A DNA stretch of 22,900 bases from Branchiostoma floridae (lineage: Eukaryota; Chordata; Leptocardii; Amphioxiformes; Branchiostomatidae): assembly GCF_000003815.2 (NCBI RefSeq), contig NC_049988.1:4414628-4437527 (forward strand), written 5' to 3'. Positions 10,926 through 20,275 of the stretch are shown here, in pieces. Positions within the stretch are counted from its first letter, which is position 1. Every line of letters starts with the position of its first letter. A program made the position numbers and the translations under genes. The notes beneath the pieces were generated by a model that saw nothing but the letters and a program-made list of their open reading frames with translations, was not told the origin of the DNA and ran no database searches.

Positions 10926-11474
10926 CCAAATTGTTACTCAAAAACATAGTTGACATGCAGCAGCGCCTACTCACCTTCGGACGGTCACTTACTCAGTATT
11001 TTAAATCAATTTTGCCCTAGTCTTGTCTCTGTCGGAACTGGAAACAGCATGTGTGTATCATACGCTACATCCTACATGTATATGGTGTTATGTATATGAT
11101 GACCTCATGTCAACAGTGTGTCAGCTTCGTTCCCTTTTTCTAAATTTCACGAAGACAAAATGCCAATAAATTACAGCTCCCTTTGTCGTGTTGGAGTTGC
11201 AGACTACTTTCCGGCAATCAATCGTTCGCATGCATCATTTGTTGATGCGTGGCGGCTACAGACAGTTTAGACAGTTCTACTTTGGTCACGAAAAAAAAAT
11301 GTCTAAATAAGAAAGATAATTGATATGTACTGTTCTTTGAAAACCCGACACGGATATTTCCTCCCATACGCAGCTTTCTCAGGCTCAAGGTGAACGTTTT
11401 GTTACACTTCTTTTATGTACTACATTTGTATATGTGTGCCTTTAACTGCCCGGAACTGTAAATAACGTAACGGA

Positions 11475-11790
11475 GGCAGGCTGTCAGCACTCACGGTTTC
11501 AAGTGCGGAATATTTGTCGTCACTGGTTTTCCTGTGCGGAATATTTGTCGTCACTCGTTTTCTAGTGCGGAATATTTGTCGTCACTCGTTTTCTAGTGCG
11601 GAATATTTGTCGTCACTTGTTTTCTAGTGCGGAAGGTAGTTTCAGCACTCGGTTTCTAGTGGTGAATCGGGGGTTTTCAGTACTGAAGTAGACTCACCAC
11701 TGGACACCTATAGCTAGTGCGGACGTAACGTCGGCACTAGACTTCTAGTGCGGAAGGCCCCTTCCGCACTAGACACCGAGTGCTGAGAGA
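11475..11790. repeat. Right short-palindrome array, outer part
   Basis: Units such as gtcactcgttttctagtgcg are separated by gaatattt. Three consecutive, nearly identical copies occur at about 11543-11640 (period about 41). Further units around gcactagacttctagtgc and gcactagacaccgagtgc follow, to the terminus. Confidence 0.85.
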
Positions 11791-11809
11791 GGAACCCGTG
11801 ACTTCGGTA

Positions 11810-11955
11810 GTTTTGCTTTTCGAATATGTTTTTAGTTTGTTGGTGCTTTTGAACTGTTCCCTCCAGCCAGAAAGAAACGTGTCTTTTAGACGCTCTTTGA
11901 ATATGTTCCCAAAATGTTTGGCATTAATAGCGAGGTTGAGCCAAACATTTTAGCT
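11810..11955 (-). mobile_element. Continuation of the split LINE (minus strand)
   Basis: Minus-strand reading gives WLNLAINAKHFGNIFKERLK, then DTFLSGWREQF, then KSTNKLKTYSKSK ending at the duplicated target. It fits immediately upstream of the LINE segment at 7706-8243, whose first residues repeat S-K-x-K. The frame differs by one base within an A run. It ends where the MITE remnant begins, so the LINE is 5' truncated or overwritten. Confidence 0.68.
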
Positions 11956-12158
11956 ACTATTCTAAACTCGGCGCACTGCGGGGTGACATACGGCCGCTAT
12001 AGGCAATGTTTCTGTATCTACGGCAAATCGTGTGGCCGTGGCCGCATTGGACAGTTGACCGCTTTATCCAATTTCTTAATGCCTAGGTCGATGGGGAAAA
12101 ATCCAACCGACCGACAAAAAGTGACCGCAATGGCCAGGTGGTCGCTAAAAAATGTTTG
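11956..12158. mobile_element. Right end of a Tigger/pogo-like MITE
   Basis: The sequence ends gaccgcaatggccaggtgg, tcgct and atgtttgactg, followed by TA (12157-12158 region). It matches the right third of the complete element at 16915-17399, including the ggccgtggccgc and gatggggaaaaa-type blocks. No left terminus is visible, so this copy is 5' truncated or degraded. The exact left boundary is uncertain. Confidence 0.55.
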
Positions 12159-12224
12159 ACTGTACTGGGTTAACTTTTGTGGAATCGCAAATGTGAGGAA
12201 GCAAAATCGTGAAGAAAAAAAAAT

Positions 12225-12490
12225 GAGATCGCGTGGCGTAGCGGCAGCGTGTTTGCCTCGGGACCTAGAGGATTCGAGTTTAAATCCGGCTGCGTGTCAC
12301 CGATCTTGTGCCCTTGGGAAAGGCACATTACACGACTTTCCTCACTCTACTCAAAATGAGTACTTAGCTTCGGCTAGGGCCATCCTTTGGATAGGACGTA
12401 AAATGGAGGTCCTGTGTCTGGGGAGAGCCATACCTCAGGCACGTTGAAGAACCAAGCACACGTGCGATGGTGCGGTGTTAGTGGTTAAAA
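12225..12490 (+). mobile_element. tRNA-derived SINE, nearly full length
   Basis: The A box tggcgtagcgg (12234-12244) and a B-box region ggattcgagtttaaatcc (12270-12287) define a polymerase III promoter in a tRNA-like head. Then follow cttgtgcccttgggaaagg, atgagtacttagcttcgg, ggataggacgtaaaatgg, aggtcctgtgtctgggg and acacgtgcgatggtgcgg, the same core as the other two copies. It is the best copy in the window. A short A run (12213-12222) precedes it. Confidence 0.82.
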
Positions 12491-12664
12491 ACCTACAGTC
12501 CCACACACAATTTGTGCTTTCAGACCAAACAATGTCCAAGGTGAGAAAAGTTCTGTTGTCGATGGATCATCACACAGTTTTTCACCTTAAGTAACACTGC
12601 AGCTGGCTAGGGAAAGACTAACCTGGAGACAGCTCAGCTGCTGTCTATCTTTACGCTTACCTTG

Positions 12665-12685
12665 CCCCCCCCCCCCCCCCCCCCC
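12665..12685. repeat. 21-base poly-C tract
   Basis: An uninterrupted run of 21 C, followed by aacccc. On the minus strand it is a G run capable of quadruplex formation. Such runs are also prone to length errors in sequencing. Confidence 0.95.
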
Positions 12686-12713
12686 AACCCCAACGATCTG
12701 AAAAGGGACTTGA

Positions 12714-12741
12714 TAGGTAGGTAGGTAGGTTGGTAGGTAGT
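12714..12741. repeat. TAGG tetranucleotide microsatellite
   Basis: Five or six TAGG units with one TTGG interruption, just after the poly-C tract. Confidence 0.9.
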
Positions 12742-12751
12742 CACCCATCTA

Positions 12752-12935
12752 AGGCTTAGGTCACATTTCCAAACCGGGGCCCAGCCGGGGTGTTTGGAAA
12801 AAACGAAAAATTAAAATGTATACCTAGAAATATACACAAACTATGTCCACGAACCTTATGTTGACATTTTCTGTAGTTTGGTGTCTTTTATATCATTCTT
12901 TTCCCTCCCGCAAGGTTTGGAAATGAGACCTAGGC
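12752..12935. mobile_element. Short MITE-like inverted pair
   Basis: The left arm aggcttaggtcacatttcc plus aaacc (12752-12775) and the right arm ggtttggaaatgagaccta plus ggctg (12913-12935) are inverted copies with a few mismatches, separated by about 135 bp. A smaller palindrome (ccggggcccagccgggg) lies just inside the left arm. No coding content. No target duplication was identified. Confidence 0.55.
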
Positions 12936-12940
12936 TGTTG

Positions 12941-13050
12941 TCGTATTCCCGGATAAAAATCTCGAATCGACTAATTTTGAGCTCCTGTTTGCACTAATTA
13001 CAAACAGGAGCTCAACTGTGGGTCTGCTACCAATTGAACTATGTACAGGG
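12941..13050 (-). other. tRNA-like segment with strong hairpin (possible SINE head)
   Basis: The arms ttgagctcctgtttg (12977-12991) and caaacaggagctcaa (13001-13015) are a perfect 15-bp inverted pair with a 9-nt loop. On the minus strand the flanks read TAGTTCAATTGGTAGCAG, close to an A box, and GTCGATTCGAGA, close to a B box. It does not fold as a normal tRNA, because the hairpin is too long. I read it as a tRNA-related repeat, not a tRNA gene. Confidence 0.35.
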
Positions 13051-13107
13051 GTATCTCTAATCATGAAGAAGAACATTATTCAGTGACAATTGTAAGAGGC
13101 AACATAC

Positions 13108-13737
13108 CTGGGAGTTGAACTACATAAACTCACACAGGTGATAAAGGAGCCAACGTGCGATTTGTCACGGTCTCCCTCCCTGATTGACCTTCTATTAATC
13201 AACGAGAAAAAACTTATCAAGTCTACCTCTGTGTTATCTCCCCTCTCCGGATGCCACCACAGCCCTATTGTCGCTACTATTAACTTGTCACTCAAGCCCC
13301 CTCGTCCTTATGTCCGTACCATCTGGGATTATTCCAAAACCGATCACAGCTTGCTGGCACTCTTCTCGTCTGAGCCAATATGGCATGAAGTTTTCTATTG
13401 TGGTACTGTTGAAGAAGCTAGCAAGAAGTTGATGGAACTGACTTTGGAAGCCAAAATTAAAAGTGTGCCTCATAAGGACATTCTCGTTAGACCTCGTGAC
13501 AAACCTTGGATTTCACCTGACATTAGACGCTTAATGCACCAGAGAGACAAGTTGCATAAGAAAGCCAAGTTAACGAACAGCCCTATTCATTGGTCTTCAT
13601 ATCGTCTTATTAGAAATAAACTTGTCCATCAGTTATCACTAGCCAAGTCTAATTATTACAACCGCCTGGTTGCCTCCTTAAGTAGTTCCCCCTCATCCAA
13701 CAAAAAGTGGTGGCACATTGTGAAACATTTCTACTAA
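13108..13737 (+). pseudogene. LINE ORF2, endonuclease C-terminus and linker
   Basis: The frame reads LHKLTQVIKEPTCDLSRS, SLIDLLLINEK and SGCHHSPIVATINLSLKPP. These correspond to the last endonuclease motifs (the S-L-I-D-L block and the terminal D/G-H-x-P segment). It then continues KPWISPDIRRLMHQRDKL, typical of the linker before RT. At the expected S-D-H position the sequence is G-C-H-H, so a catalytic Asp appears to be lost. A TAA at 13735 interrupts the frame. Homologous residues continue in the same frame after it (SKVNSTIPPLKSGNCFITD to about 13888), so this is a single nonsense change rather than the natural end. Confidence 0.82.
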
Positions 13738-13895
13738 AGTAAAGTTAATTCTACTATTCCACCGCTTAAGTCTGGCAACTGTTTTATAACCGATTCAAGA
13801 GAAAAGGCAACTATGTTTAATTTGTATTTCTCTTCTCAGGCCTCAGTGGATGACTCCAGTGCTAGACTTCCACCCCTTGATTTCCTTACTATAGT

Positions 13896-15545
13896 GCTCG
13901 TCTTACACAGTGTGTTACATCAGATTTAGAAGTATCTAAAGCATGTGGCTATGATAATGTAGACAATCGTTTTCTTAAATCCATATGTCCCTATATCTCT
14001 GACAAAATTGCATATGTTTTTAACTTGTCTCTAAATCACGGAGTCTTCCCTGAATCCTGGAAAAGAGCAAATGTGGTACCAATTTTCAAAAAGGGGGACC
14101 CCGAGGATGTGTCGAATTACCGACCTGTATCCCTACTCCCCTGTTTGTCTAAAATCCTTGAAAAAATTGTATTTAAACACTTGTACAACCACCTGATGTC
14201 CCAAAATTTATTATATTCTCTCCAGTCTGGATTTATCCGTGGAGATTCAACAGTAGGCCAACTTGTTTGTGTAACTGACAAAATTCTTGAAGCTCTTGAC
14301 TCTAATAGAGAGGTCCGAGCGGTTTATTTAGATTTTTCACGTGCATTTGACAAAGTTTGGCATAAGGGCATTATTTTCAAGCTTCAAAGAAATGGGGTCG
14401 AGGGTCCGGTCCTAAATTGGTTCCACAGCTATCTTTCTGATCGTGTACAAAGAGTAGTTATAGATGGCCAGCACTCAGATTGGTGTAATATTCGCGCAGG
14501 CGTACCACAGGGTTCTATATTAGGCCCCCTCTTATTTCTTGTTTACATCAATGATATGGTGGACGATTTATCATCTTGCCCGTTTCTCTTTGCAGATGAT
14601 AGTTCTTTAGTAGATATAGTGGATAGCCCAACCAAAACTGCGTCAAGTCTAAATTCTGATCTTAGTAAGATATCATCTTGGGCTTCCACGTGGCTTATGA
14701 AACTGAATCCTTTAAAAACTGAGGAAATGTGTTTTTCCAGGAAAATCGATCCCCCTTGCCATCCTCCCCTTTTTCTTGACAACTGTGTCATTCAATCTGT
14801 AAAAGACCACAAGCACATTGGTGTTTTTCTCACGTCCACCATGTCTTGGGAAAAACATATTACACACATGATTGCCAAAGTATCAAAACGTGTGTCCACA
14901 CTGAACAAACTTAAATTTAAATTGCCACGACATGTACTCGAAGTTATCTACAAGTCCTTCATTCGTCCACTTCTTGAGCACGCCGACATAGTATGGCATG
15001 GCTGCACTATATCGGACTCCCGACGTATAGAGAGAGTACAATATGAGTGCTCACTCACAGTATCAGGTGCTGTGAGAGGATCCTCATATTTGTCACTCCT
15101 TTCAGAACTTGGGTGGGAAAAACTGTCTGACCGTCGCCATATTCACTCTTTGTCAATGTTTCATAAAATTGTTCATGGTCACACTCGTCAGTATCTTCAG
15201 GAGTTGATCACTCCTGAAGTCTCTGCCTCTACTCCCTACAACCTTCGTAACAAACACAATTTACAGCCACCGACTTGTACCACAACTCGTTACCAAAGCT
15301 GTGGCTCCCGATGTGAAAGCGTTGTCCACTATTTATTGTACTGCCCTAACTACAATCAACTTAGAAAAACCCTTCTCTGCAATCTTCAAGGCCTTCTAAC
15401 CCTTGATTTGAAAACTATGTCTGACCCAGTCTTAACTCAACTTTTACTCAGGGGTTCACCCACTCTACCAACAGAAACAAATACCCATATTATGCAGATT
15501 ACACAGGCATACATACTCCAGACCAACCGTTTTCAAACTGATTGA
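13896..15545 (+). pseudogene. LINE ORF2, reverse transcriptase and C-terminal region
   Basis: After a frameshift between about 13880 and 13896 the coding frame resumes with SKACGYDNVDNRFLKS. From the Met at 14025 (506 codons) it shows NYRPVSLLP (residues 31-39), motif A YLDFSRAFD with Asp 103, motif B PQGSILGPLLF, and motif C FADD with Asp 191 and 192. The catalytic Asp triad is therefore present. Near the end, NLRNKHNLQPPTCTTTRYQS is joined directly to CGSRCESVVHYLLYC, a C-x3-C-x4-H-x4-C knuckle. In relatives I would expect roughly 80-100 residues between these blocks, so an internal deletion at about 15299-15303 is inferred. The Met at 14025 is not a real start. Confidence 0.9.
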
Positions 15546-15760
15546 ACATTCTGCTTTAAATCTTGTATGTATATTTATTTATTGGATCCGTCACCCCACT
15601 GCTGTACTACTGCTTTATTTGATCTCACATTGTTTTGTCCTTTGTTTATTTTATTTTCAAATGTCCTAGTGGTTATGTTAATATTAGCTTTGCTAGAGTG
15701 CATTTACCACTGTGTCTTGTCTTATATGTATACCAATAAAATAAAATAAAAAATACATAA

Positions 15761-16912
15761 ACTATGTATTACTAAAACCTAGCCAACCTAATTTTTTGAT
15801 AACAGTATAGACAATTTAGTTCAGTTACACACGCTAATATTATGTACACGCTAACACAGTATGCTGCATCGGGAAAGTAATAAGATAATGTATCGTTTTC
15901 AGTGCAAGGAGTTGTCACCAAGTTACGAGTTGCCTTACTTGGCAGGATCGAGCATGTACACACCTGGCACAACACGTACCAGACTCCGTGGATCGGTGGT
16001 CTAATTGTAGAAATTGGCCATTCAGATAGAGCTGTCAATAGTGCGCTAGGGGAGTCGGCCGGTCAGAATAATCATCATCCTCACCACGGTGAGACTACTA
16101 TTTTGTAAGCGTTGCAAGGGAAGGTAAACCCAGTGTTGAAATTCTTTATTTTACTCAAGTGTCGTTTTTCTACCTCAATGCATCTTACGGTAACCATCTT
16201 TTTATGTATAAAAGACATAAACCCTGGCGTGCCCGTTCAACGTTTCTACACATTGCAACGTAGTTACTTAGCCTTGTAACATACAGTATATATTTGAACC
16301 TTTACTGTGCAATCTTTGTATCATGATGAAGATACAAATTCAATCAGTACCATGTGGCCAGACAACCGTGATCTTGACTTCGATTTATCATACATCGTAC
16401 TTTTTTCTTGGTTCTTGCAGAAGTTTCACAAATTTTGATAAACCACTGGCATAGCCCTAAACTTCGTGTCACCAGATTCGTCAGTGACCTTTGAATTCAC
16501 AAATACAATATGACATATAACTAGCCTAAACACTCATGATATGATGATACGATAAAGTTAGAATACCCTGTCCTCATCGGCCTGACAAACAGATTGCATC
16601 GTTGCACATTTAATTGACTTATGCTATAGTAATAATCGGTAGCTTTCAAACACTGAAAGCTTATTCTTGTCTACGTCAATCTGTCGGTTCAATACGATTA
16701 TTTGTGTGCATATACCATTCGCAGGCCGCTATTTTCCAATCAAGGACGTTATAAATTTTAATATATTTATGAAAAAATGATATTAACAAAAATTGTATAA
16801 ACTACATTATGTATATAACGTTAATTATGTCATTGATATGATAGGCATTCTTGCTTCGATTTGGGTCGAAATCCTTTGTAATCCTTGGATAAGGATCTCA
16901 TCTAACGTTACA
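15761..16912. other. Intergenic, with one open stretch of uncertain status
   Basis: Mostly AT-rich. The only coding-like segment is 15902-16108, listed separately. A TATAAAAG at 16207 has no supporting downstream exon. A small hairpin gctttcaaacactgaaagc occurs at about 16644. Nothing else is recognisable. Confidence 0.4.
15902..16108 (+). other. Possible terminal exon or repeat with open frames on both strands
   Basis: After an acceptor-like cgttttcag (15902) the plus frame is open for 68 codons to TAA. It includes GVVTKLRVALLGRIEHVH and TPWIGGLIVEIGHSDRA, and ends in an N/H-rich tail from a cat-rich trinucleotide run. The minus strand is also open over 15772-16038 (for example STIRPPIHGVWYVLCQVC). 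The base composition is higher in GC than its surroundings. I recognise no family. It could be a C-terminal exon of an upstream plus-strand gene, a minus-strand exon, or part of an old transposon. Confidence 0.25.
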
Positions 16913-16914
16913 TA

Positions 16915-17399
16915 CAGTCAAACCTGCCCAAGACGACCACCCGGGGGACCGGGAAAAAGCGGTCGATTTGAACAGGTGGTCGCTGAGAAGAGTATCGACT
17001 CAAAACATGCCCGATGCAAAGTATAAATGGTTTCCGTTGTGCTTAATGGCAAATAGCAAGCACACTGCACGCACGCAAAGAAGCGAGGTTTTTAATGTCA
17101 AATACAACACGCACACTGTAAACTGTAAATTTAACCTGAAAATCCGACGCAAACTGGCCGATTTCGGCACAAAATCACGCTAGTTATCATCAAAAATCGA
17201 TGAAAACCTCAATTTTGAAAATGATGCGGTCGTTATGGGTCCCAATTTGGGCCGGTCGCGGTCGCGTTGGCCAGGTGGTCGTTGAGAAAAGGTCGCTTAA
17301 TGCTTACGTCAATGGGAAAATAAATCGGGACCGAGAAAAAGCGGTCGAAATGGCCAGGTGGTCGCTGAGAAGAGGTGGTCGCTCGGGCAGGTTTGACTG
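16915..17399. mobile_element. Complete Tigger/pogo-like MITE with TA target
   Basis: It starts CAGTCAAACCTGCCC after TA (16913-16914) and ends GGGCAGGTTTGACTG before TA (17400-17401). This is a perfect 15-bp terminal inverted repeat that extends imperfectly through gaccacc/ggtggtc. TA duplication and CAGT-type ends fit the pogo/Tigger branch of Tc1/mariner. Inside each end the block gaaaaagcggtcga, aggtggtcgctgagaag occurs in the same orientation, so the element has direct as well as inverted subterminal repeats. It is 485 bp long with no transposase. Related fragments lie at 7299 and 11956. Confidence 0.82.
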
Positions 17400-17401
17400 T
17401 A

Positions 17402-17819
17402 CCTCCATTTAATAGGCAACACTGATTTGATTATATGGATGAATCCTCTGGGTACACCAAAACTAGTGCGAGCGTGCGAATAATAAAAAGAAGTTGCCTT
17501 CGTTATGAAATCTATAGCCAGAGATGTTGAACAAATGACTGAACACAGAGCATTATAAGTTTTTTTTTTTCAATTTCAAATAAAAGGGGTGTTCTGGAAG
17601 AGTCCATTCTTCTATTGGGAGGGGGCAACTTAAAGTAAAAAAAAAACAGTTTGAAGTGGGATGATGCACATGTTTTGGATAGGTCAATTTCTACAAAAGG
17701 TCGATATGGCACAGTACATTTTTGCATGGGGGTGAAGATGGATTGAAATATGCTGTAATTGCTTCCAGGCAAATGTCGGCCTTTCTAGTATTTGCTTTGT
17801 TTCTTCTTTCTCCTGTCAA
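17402..17819. other. Non-coding, nothing recognised
   Basis: AT-rich, with two A/T homopolymer stretches (17561-17570 and 17637-17646). The sequence aatgacctcaaatttggcac just beyond 17819 opens the next repeat field. No gene or element end was seen. Confidence 0.4.
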
Positions 17820-19035
17820 GTCTTTAACAGCGCTTCATCTCCGTCGTTCCTGGACCGAATGACCTCAAATTTGGCACAAGGGTAGATGGGCCGAAACCCG
17901 AAGGCACTTTTTTCATATTTCTCTTCGCCAAGAAGAGTATGTTTTTGTCGACTTGGGTCTGTATGTAGGTCAACAGCATATAACTCGAGAAATTGTGGAT
18001 GGAACTTTGTGATTTTTGGTAGGTGTGTAGCGGTTGTCGAAAGGAATGCTAAGTTCGAAAACGGTTTACCTGGCGTTGTCCTACGGTACTGCAGCGAGCT
18101 TGGCATGTTTTGTGCGGTTTGTTTTGGCCAGTATAAGTCAAAATGCAGCAGGGCGATTTTCACGATACACGGTAGGTGTGTAGCGGTTTTGAAGAGGAAG
18201 GTCAAGTGCGAAAATGGTTTGCCTAGCTCTTACCTACGGTGCTGTAGCGGGATTTGTATGTAAGTGCGTTTGTCTGTATGCCAGATAACTCGAGAACCCT
18301 TGAATGGATCCTGATGATATTTGGTAGGTGGGTGGAGGTCAGGAAAACAAAGGTCAAGTTTGATAATGGGCCCGCTAGTAACTGCCTAAGGTACTGCAGC
18401 ATAACTTTTAATTTTGACACTTCGTGTTCTGGACATACTGTGGTCATGATTTTTGAGTGGTAGATAGCCCTTGGGGCAGAGAGTAAGTGCTGTGAGTTTC
18501 CCTCCACTAGCGGCTTTTTGGGAACTGCAGGTACAGATTTCCTTTCAAACTTTGAACGAGAATAACTCGAGAACGTGTTGACGGATCATCAGGATTTTCG
18601 GTATGTAGATAGAATGGGTGATGACGTAAACAATGTAATACTAATTATGCAAATCAGCAGCTAATCTGCATAACTAATGAGGAAAGTTCATAAATCCATG
18701 CCAACAGCATATAACTCAAGAAGCTGTGTATGGATTTTCATGATATTTGGCATTTGAGTAGCGGTTGCGGAAAGGAAGGTTGCGTTTGAAAATAGTTGGC
18801 GTAGCATTATACGTTAGGACGGTAGCGGGCCGAGTGAGTGCGTCCGTTTGTTTGTGGAATGCATAACTCGAGAAGCATTGAAAGTATCCTGATAATGTTT
18901 GGTAGGTGGGTAGGGGTCAGGACAACGAAGGTCGAGTATGATAGTGGTCCCCCTAGCGGCTTCCTAAGGTACTGCAGCAAAACTTCCATTTTTGACATCT
19001 CGTGTTCTGAACATGCACCCGATACATACAGGATT
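17820..19035. repeat. Higher-order field of ataactcgagaa modules
   Basis: Modules begin with ataactcgagaa or a variant, followed by a gatcctgatgatatttgg-type segment, ggtaggtgtgtagcgg or ggtaggtgggtagggg, then aaggtcaagt and a ctaaggtactgcagc end. Module starts are at about 17978, 18285, 18565, 18710 and 18863, plus a headless one near 18158. Type A (gtgtagcggtt) and type B (gggtrggggtcagg) alternate. An A-B pair at 18158-18465 recurs at 18735-19035, offset by about 578 bp, which indicates a segmental duplication on top of the module structure. The short open frames across it are incidental. Confidence 0.8.
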
Positions 19036-19064
19036 CATGTTACTAAACATGGAATCCTGGTATA

Positions 19065-19143
19065 GGATTCATGCTAGGTAGCAGTGTAAAGGAATCCTTT
19101 AGTCCTTCAAAGGATTCCTTTGACATGTTCCTAGCATGAATCC
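19065..19143. repeat. Nested double hairpin
   Basis: Outer arms ggattcatgctagg (19065-19078) and cctagcatgaatcc (19130-19143) are perfect inverted copies. Inside them aaaggaatccttt (19088-19100) and aaaggattccttt (19109-19121) form a second perfect 13-bp pair with an 8-nt loop. Related ggattcatg / catggaatcc segments occur just before, at 19031-19058. It could be a tiny palindromic MITE or a cruciform-forming sequence. Confidence 0.88.
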
Positions 19144-19189
19144 GAATCTTACGGGATTCACGAACAGATTGACGGGAAGGTTTCACATC

Positions 19190-19354
19190 AATCCCACAAA
19201 ATGGCGGCGCCCTATTTGCATGGGGCGTCGCCGTCAAGAGGATCGAAAGTGAAATATTATAAGGTCATCGATAGAAACTTCCGGAACAAGTTTTTGTTGG
19301 CAGTTACAACTTAGTTCTCATCATTGCATGAGGACCTGGATACGTCCATTACAG
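19190..19354 (+). promoter_or_regulatory. Candidate promoter-proximal first exon with ATGGCGGCGCC start
   Basis: The sequence caaaATGGCGGCGCC (ATG at 19201) resembles the YY1/TISU type of initiator found at chordate genes with short 5' UTRs. It sits in a local CpG-rich patch and overlaps an ATTTGCAT octamer (19214). The ATG opens 37 codons (MAAPYLHGASPSRGSKVKYY, then KVIDRNFRNK) ending in TAG at 19312. A strong donor CAG|GTAAGA lies at 19354/19355. A second ATG at 19328 is open in phase to that donor (MRTWIRPLQ). Either the first frame is an upstream ORF or the gene is non-coding. No matching downstream exon was identified. Confidence 0.35.
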
Positions 19355-19355
19355 G

Positions 19356-20049
19356 TAAGAACGGGAATCAAATCCTTGCTAATTTTTGGTTCAGGCGATC
19401 GAACGTAACGTTTCAATACCTTCCGATACTTTTAATATGGAGTTATTTTGAAGAGAACATTTGCTGAACTGTAAGTTGTTATGTGGTATTCGATTAACTA
19501 ACTATGGCTGAGATTTAATCATTCAAAGTCTGTGAGCCCCTGTGTCTGTCAAAGTCGTTCTTTACCCCTCGTGGAAATCGAAAACGTTTCATGTCAAGGG
19601 TTTCCGGAAAATGTAGACCAGGTCAAGACTAGCTACAAAGCAGGCGGGGTACTTCCTCGGCAGGGCAGCAACTTTAAGGCCCCCGTCATCACAACAATCA
19701 AGATTTGGCATTTAGTATCCCATTTAGTATCCTATAGCTACAAGCCATTTCCCAGAACAACAAAGTAGAGAGGATAACTAATAAATAACATTATATATAT
19801 ATTATAATTCCATTCCATCATACCACAGCAGCCATGGGCTCCAGAGTACACATTATGATATGCACTGATTTAGCTGTGGTGACTCTTGGAGGGCATATTT
19901 TGCTTGTATATTATATACAGTGGTTTAAATTAAAGCCATGTAATGGACTGATCCTGATCAAGCTGTGGCCAGTTCTGTCTGTCAAGCGCTGTTTTTGATA
20001 GAGGTGTTTGAAATTAAAACATGATCGATCGAACAGGAGGGGGGGGGCT
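19356..20049. other. Non-coding or unassigned
   Basis: An open frame over about 19514-19768 includes VEIENVSCQGFPENVDQ, but it lacks clear splice support and is left unassigned. There is an AT dinucleotide stretch at 19790-19804. A direct repeat (gtttaaattaaagccatg at 19923, gtttgaaattaaaacatg at 20006) and a G9 run at 20040-20048 are present. No element termini were seen. Confidence 0.35.
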
Positions 20050-20275
20050 TCAGGATTGGTCCATTGCATAGCGGATTACTGCACAATTCTGTTAATTGCA
20101 CGGAAATTCCAACTGTCAAACCGGTGCATTGTTGCGCAACCCAGATATTTGCACAAAATACTCAACTATGCAACCTTTGTTTACCCAAATAAGACGGCCA
20201 TATTGTTAGTCGCATCCCAAACCGGCGCTTAACTTTGCATTGTTGCACAACCCGGATAATTGCACGAAATAAGCA
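20050..20275. repeat. Degenerate repeats with ttgcacaacccggataattgc core
   Basis: Three related segments occur: attactgcacaattctgt and taattgcacgg near 20078, tgttgcgcaacccagatatt near 20130, and tgttgcacaacccggataat near 20240, each followed by tgcac-aaa. The arrangement suggests the remains of a dispersed DNA element or a local duplication. The ends are not defined. Confidence 0.5.

Larger units (their letters stand above)
13085..15760 (+). mobile_element. CR1/Jockey-group LINE, 5' truncated and degenerate
   Basis: The order is: end of an apurinic endonuclease domain (13085-13300), linker, reverse transcriptase (about 13900-14900), C-terminal region with a zinc knuckle to 15545, a 3' UTR (15546-15735), and an A-rich aataaaataaaataaa tail near 15735-15756. 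The lack of most of the endonuclease and of any ORF1 shows 5' truncation. Details of the two coding pieces are given separately. Clade placement (CR1, L2, Crack or Rex-like) needs a phylogeny. Confidence 0.88.

Noticed and set aside
16207-16214. TATAAAAG as a core promoter
   Set aside because: A single match in AT-rich DNA, with no first exon, CpG patch or splice donor downstream.
19532-19768. 78-codon plus-strand frame as a second exon of the 19190 candidate
   Set aside because: It has an internal Met only and no good acceptor in a compatible phase. It is kept only as unassigned.
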